Of a DNA stretch of 11,738 nt, positions 9,127 through 11,738 are shown piece by piece (within the stretch, counting starts at the first letter, position 1; each line of letters starts with the position of its first letter). The notes beneath the pieces are model-generated. The model was not told the DNA's origin and did no database searches. It saw nothing but the letters and a program-made list of their open reading frames with translations. Source of the stretch: Flavobacteriaceae bacterium (GTDB lineage: Bacteria > Bacteroidota > Bacteroidia > Flavobacteriales > Flavobacteriaceae); contig JAQWFV010000053.1 in NCBI GenBank assembly GCA_029238555.1, positions 1 through 11,738 on the forward strand, given 5' to 3'. Position numbers and translations under genes: made by a program.

Positions 9127-9855
9127 CTAGAATGCCACTGCTTTATTGATATAAATGTTCTGCACGGGCCAGTCCCCGGCTTCTACTTCCTGTTGGTTTA
9201 TTTTATCTACCACATCCATCCCTTCAATCACTTCACCAAAGGGGGTGTAATCTCCGTCTAAATGATAGGATCCTGGGTCCGTCACTACAATGAAAAACTC
9301 ATAAGGGGAAGCTAATTTGTGGGGGTTGTCATTTTCACTACTCGGCATAGAGATTACGCCACGATGGTGTGAATGTCCCTTTCTAGTATCTGGTGGGAGT
9401 AAATACCGGCCAATTGCCCTTCTTTTGTCTGCAGTTTTTTTATTATCTGCATTCCCGCCTTGGATAATAAATCCCTTTACCACTCTGTGAAAATAGGTGT
9501 TGTTAAAGTAGCCTTCCTTGGCCAGATAAATAAAGTTTGCTTTGTGGTAGGGCACATTGTCGTATAGGTCTATCACAATATTGCCAAATGAAGTTTCTAA
9601 TCGGACTTTGGTTTCTGTAAGGTTTTGTTTATACCCATAAAAAAAGTCTATTACATTGTCTTCGTTGAGTTTAAAGACGGTATCTTTTTTAGCCACTGAG
9701 GTCTCTTTGACCAAGCTGTCTTTTATGAGCTGTTTTTCGGACACTAAATTCACTTTATTATTCTGGGAGTTTTGAGATTTCTTCTCCGATTGACAACTTC
9801 CCATTAAAATAATTAGGCCCAAACAAATTTGAAATAGTAATTTTGTATTGCTCAT
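9127..9855 (-). CDS. Cyclophilin-type peptidyl-prolyl cis-trans isomerase, lipoprotein
   Basis: A predicted periplasm-facing lipoprotein that isomerises Xaa-Pro bonds in exported proteins. With the start at 9855 it has 242 residues. The signal peptide MSNTKLLFQICLGLIILMGS ends at Cys21, a likely lipidation site although the -3 residue is Met. A charged Ser/Gln/Lys linker (22-80) follows. The cyclophilin domain spans about 84-242: LETSFGNIVIDLYD, then YFHRVVKGFIIQGG with catalytic Arg124 and Gln132, then YEFFIV (Phe187/188), then LDGDYTPFGEV. The position of the human CypA tryptophan (Trp121) is His198, a common change in bacterial forms, so cyclosporin binding should be weak. A second ATG at 9879 would add eight residues (MSENTLNF) and is possible. 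I prefer 9855 because it leaves a compact, basic signal-peptide n-region. Convergent with mnmA; divergent from the Nudix gene. Confidence 0.93.
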   Translation of the reverse strand: MSNTKLLFQICLGLIILMGSCQSEKKSQNSQNNKVNLVSEKQLIKDSLVKETSVAKKDTVFKLNEDNVIDFFYGYKQNLTETKVRLETSFGNIVIDLYDNVPYHKANFIYLAKEGYFNNTYFHRVVKGFIIQGGNADNKKTADKRRAIGRYLLPPDTRKGHSHHRGVISMPSSENDNPHKLASPYEFFIVVTDPGSYHLDGDYTPFGEVIEGMDVVDKINQQEVEAGDWPVQNIYINKAVAF

Positions 9856-10495
9856 GAAATTTAGTGTATTCTCAGACATTCTTTCAAAAATAGAAAAAAA
9901 GCCGCTACCAGGTAGGCCGAGTCATTTAAAAATGATGTGGGCACAACGCGACCTAATACTAAAGCACCCAGACACGTTTAGTGAAAATCCAAAAAAAGCA
10001 GCAGTCTTGGCTGCTTTTTATCCTGATCTAAATGAGGAAACCCATTTATTGTTGATTAAGAGACAGGGTGGAAATGGGGTTCATGCCCATCAGATAGCGC
10101 TTCCTGGAGGCAAATATGAATCGTATGATCTTGATTTAAAAGAGACGGCACTTAGAGAAGCCTATGAAGAAGTAGGCATTTTAAAAACTCAGATTAGGTC
10201 TGTCAGAGCGCTTAGTTCCCTATATATTCCACCAAGTAATTTTATAGTTCAGCCCTTTATGGCACTCTACGACAAACAATTACCTTTTGTATTAGAAACC
10301 TCAGAGGTGCATTCTGTTATAGAAGTACCTTTATCTGTATTGGTTAGAGAAGACATTGTTACAAGCCAGTGGGTACAGTTGTCTCAATCTGCTAAAGTAA
10401 AAGTTCCTGGTTTTGCGATTGGAGACGAGTGGGTCTGGGGAGCGACAGCCATGATGCTCAGTGAAATACGCACAATTTTAAATGACGTCTTATAG
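9854..10495 (+). CDS. Nudix hydrolase, CoA pyrophosphatase-like
   Basis: A 213-residue protein, probably cytoplasmic, that likely hydrolyses CoA or acyl-CoA to 4'-phosphopantetheine and 3',5'-ADP. The Nudix box core REAYEEVGI is at 101-109, with Glu105/Glu106 as metal ligands. The preceding segment LLLIKRQ...VHAHQIALPGGKYE (about 66-89) resembles the CoA-specific UPF0035/NUDT7 signature, in which an H-x-x-Q motif stands just before the PGG. An N-terminal PLPGRPSHLKM segment is also typical of bacterial CoA pyrophosphatases. The ATG at 9854 was chosen over the in-frame TTG at 9848, which would add two residues. The start codon overlaps that of the divergent cyclophilin gene. Nudix membership is certain; CoA as substrate is a good inference. 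Confidence 0.93.
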   Translation: MKFSVFSDILSKIEKKPLPGRPSHLKMMWAQRDLILKHPDTFSENPKKAAVLAAFYPDLNEETHLLLIKRQGGNGVHAHQIALPGGKYESYDLDLKETALREAYEEVGILKTQIRSVRALSSLYIPPSNFIVQPFMALYDKQLPFVLETSEVHSVIEVPLSVLVREDIVTSQWVQLSQSAKVKVPGFAIGDEWVWGATAMMLSEIRTILNDVL

Positions 10496-10497
10496 GT

Positions 10498-10505
10498 TAT
10501 TTTTG
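10498..10505 (+). promoter_or_regulatory. Bacteroidota-type -7 box upstream of the acyltransferase gene
   Basis: TATTTTTG matches TAnnTTTG exactly and begins 2 bases after the Nudix stop codon. Only a weak TTT (10477-10479) stands at -33 distance with an 18-base spacer. If used, the acyltransferase mRNA leader would be about 60 bases, with no strong hairpin in it that I can see. Confidence 0.35.
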
Positions 10506-10574
10506 TATTTTAGCCACTTGTCTTGGAAGGTAATTCTTACAGTTTTGTATTGCTTTCTAATTTAAACCAATTCT

Positions 10575-11399
10575 ATGCCTTTCATAAAAAGAAACCCTTT
10601 TGGTCATATTTTATTTATAAAAAAATTATTGATTCGTTACTTAGGTGTACTCTCTCACCAAAGGTATAAGGGTTTTAATACCTTAGATATTGAAGGTTCG
10701 GAGATCATTAAAGATTTACCTGGAGAAAATGTGCTTTTTGTGAGCAACCATCAGACCTATTTTGCAGACGTAGTAGCTATGTTTCACGTGTTTAACGCAT
10801 CATTGAGCGGTCGTGTAGATTCTATTAAAAACGTGGGGTATATTTGGCACCCAAAATTAAATATTTACTACGTAGCTGCTGCGGAAACCATGAAACAGAG
10901 TTTATTAGCTAAGATTCTAGCCTATGCGGGCTCTATTAGTATAGAGCGAACTTGGCGTGCAGAAGGTAAAGATGTTAATAGGCAGGTTAAAATGTCGGAT
11001 ATTTCCAATATTGGTAAAGCCCTAAATGACGGTTGGGTCATTACTTTTCCTCAAGGGACAACGACACCCTGGAAGCCCATTAGAAAAGGTACTGCACACA
11101 TCATTAAAAAGTACAAGCCCGTTGTAGTTCCTGTCGTCATAGATGGTTTTAGACGTTCTTTTGATAAGAAAGGCTTGCGTGTTAAAAAGAAAGGAATCTT
11201 ACAGTCTTTTGTAATTAAACCACCCATGGAAATTGATTATGACAATGATTCCATTGAGCAAATCATAGAAAAATTAGAGTTTGCCATAGAGCAACATCCT
11301 TCTTTTCTCAAAGTACTCAAGCCTGAGGAGATTGCTCAAATGGAGCAGGACAACGAGAGGCGTCGCTTTAGAAAACACAAACATCCTAAGGAAGATTAA
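10575..11399 (+). CDS. PlsC-like 1-acylglycerol-3-phosphate acyltransferase family protein with atypical motifs
   Basis: A 274-residue protein of the LPLAT/PlsC fold, expected at the inner face of the membrane, transferring an acyl group to a lysophospholipid or another lipid acceptor. The four family blocks are in order: I, VSNHQTYFADV (56-66); II, YAGSISIERTW (117-127) with Arg125; III, ITFPQGTTTPW (156-166); IV, VVVPVVIDGF (183-192). Two departures stand out. His59 and Asp65 are separated by five residues where PlsC has HX4D, and block III reads FPQGT where FPEGT is standard. There is no clear membrane span beyond a weakly hydrophobic N-terminus (10-26). The C-terminus is very basic (ERRRFRKHKH). 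It may be a flavobacterial subfamily with a different acceptor (for example an amino lipid) or of altered activity. Fold assignment is sure; substrate unknown. Confidence 0.88.
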   Translation: MPFIKRNPFGHILFIKKLLIRYLGVLSHQRYKGFNTLDIEGSEIIKDLPGENVLFVSNHQTYFADVVAMFHVFNASLSGRVDSIKNVGYIWHPKLNIYYVAAAETMKQSLLAKILAYAGSISIERTWRAEGKDVNRQVKMSDISNIGKALNDGWVITFPQGTTTPWKPIRKGTAHIIKKYKPVVVPVVIDGFRRSFDKKGLRVKKKGILQSFVIKPPMEIDYDNDSIEQIIEKLEFAIEQHPSFLKVLKPEEIAQMEQDNERRRFRKHKHPKED

Positions 11400-11446
11400 T
11401 TTTTTACAGGGTTCTCCTATATTTGATTGTCAGCAGAAGGTTTTTA

Positions 11447-11738
11447 TTAATCCTCTAGCTTAATGAGTTCCTTATAATTGTGTTTCAGTTTTTTCAAAAG
11501 TATTCCGTAAAGTAGTCTGTAGAACAAGAGTAAAAGTCCTATTGCAAGGGCAATTACAACAAGTACCACCAGTCCTACAATGCCCCAAAAAACAAAAGTG
11601 TTTTCTCTTTGATAGGCCATTTCAAGAATGGTTTCAGATTCAGGACCGTACAATATACTACCAATAAGGCCTCCAAGTGTGGCCACAGCGAGCATACTGA
11701 GGTTAAACCAAACGTATTGGCTTACGGTTCTCTTAACT
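11447..11738 (-). CDS. Small membrane protein of unknown function, N-terminus beyond the window
   Basis: The reading frame is open from the stop at 11447 to the right edge. Although an internal ATG at 11695 exists, the upstream codons VKRTVSQYVWFNLS read on naturally, so the true start probably lies past 11738 and at least 96 residues belong to the protein. The first membrane segment is about YVWFNLSMLAVATLGGLIGS. A short polar loop (GPESETILEMAYQREN) follows, then a very hydrophobic second segment FVFWGIVGLVVLVVIALAIG, continuing to LLLLFYRLLYGIL. The tail is a charged cytoplasmic helix (KKLKHNYKELIKLED). I do not recognise the family. It is convergent with the acyltransferase gene (47-base gap, no clear terminator). 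Confidence 0.75.
   Translation of the reverse strand, partial: VKRTVSQYVWFNLSMLAVATLGGLIGSILYGPESETILEMAYQRENTFVFWGIVGLVVLVVIALAIGLLLLFYRLLYGILLKKLKHNYKELIKLED

Noticed and set aside
9848..9850. TTG as start of the Nudix gene
   Set aside because: An ATG two codons later gives the usual N-terminus of this family.

Overview
This is an ordinary core-chromosome segment of a member of the Bacteroidota, most likely the Flavobacteriia/Flavobacteriaceae. The sequence is AT-rich, Shine-Dalgarno sites are weak or absent, and some gaps carry the Bacteroidota-type -7 box TAnnTTTG. The signal peptides, the long YidC and the enlarged MnmA also fit that group. I see no rRNA, tRNA, CRISPR array, insertion sequence, phage gene or toxin-antitoxin pair. 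No gap between genes exceeds about 90 bases.

Layout. (1) Bases 1-2992, plus strand: the 3' part of guaA (GMP synthetase; its N-terminus lies left of the window) is followed after 1 base by an exported protein with a LysM-like domain and a PBP1-like domain. (2) Bases 3029-3895, minus strand: an exported (Tat-like signal) TIM-barrel sugar isomerase/epimerase of the hydroxypyruvate isomerase type. (3) Bases 3944-9060, plus strand: a small DUF3820 protein, pyrG (CTP synthase), yidC (membrane protein insertase) and mnmA (tRNA 2-thiouridylase), with gaps of about 60-85 bases. (4) Bases 9127-9855, minus strand: a cyclophilin-type lipoprotein. Its start codon overlaps head-to-head that of a Nudix/CoA pyrophosphatase-like gene (9854-10495, plus). 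(5) Bases 10575-11399, plus strand: a PlsC-like acyltransferase with unusual active-site motifs. (6) Bases 11447-11738, minus strand: the C-terminal part of a small membrane protein that continues past the right edge.

How the genes fit together. guaA and pyrG are both class I glutamine amidotransferase enzymes making nucleotides (GMP and CTP). yidC and the LysM, cyclophilin and acyltransferase genes concern the envelope, through membrane protein insertion, periplasmic or wall functions, folding and lipids. mnmA modifies the tRNA wobble base. The set looks like housekeeping genes and not one dedicated system, and I do not find a convincing undescribed system here. The points most worth a second look are the acyltransferase with HX5D in place of HX4D and FPQGT in place of FPEGT, the LysM-PBP1-fold protein coupled to guaA, the overlapping divergent start codons at 9853-9856, and mutually exclusive short pairings in the mnmA leader.
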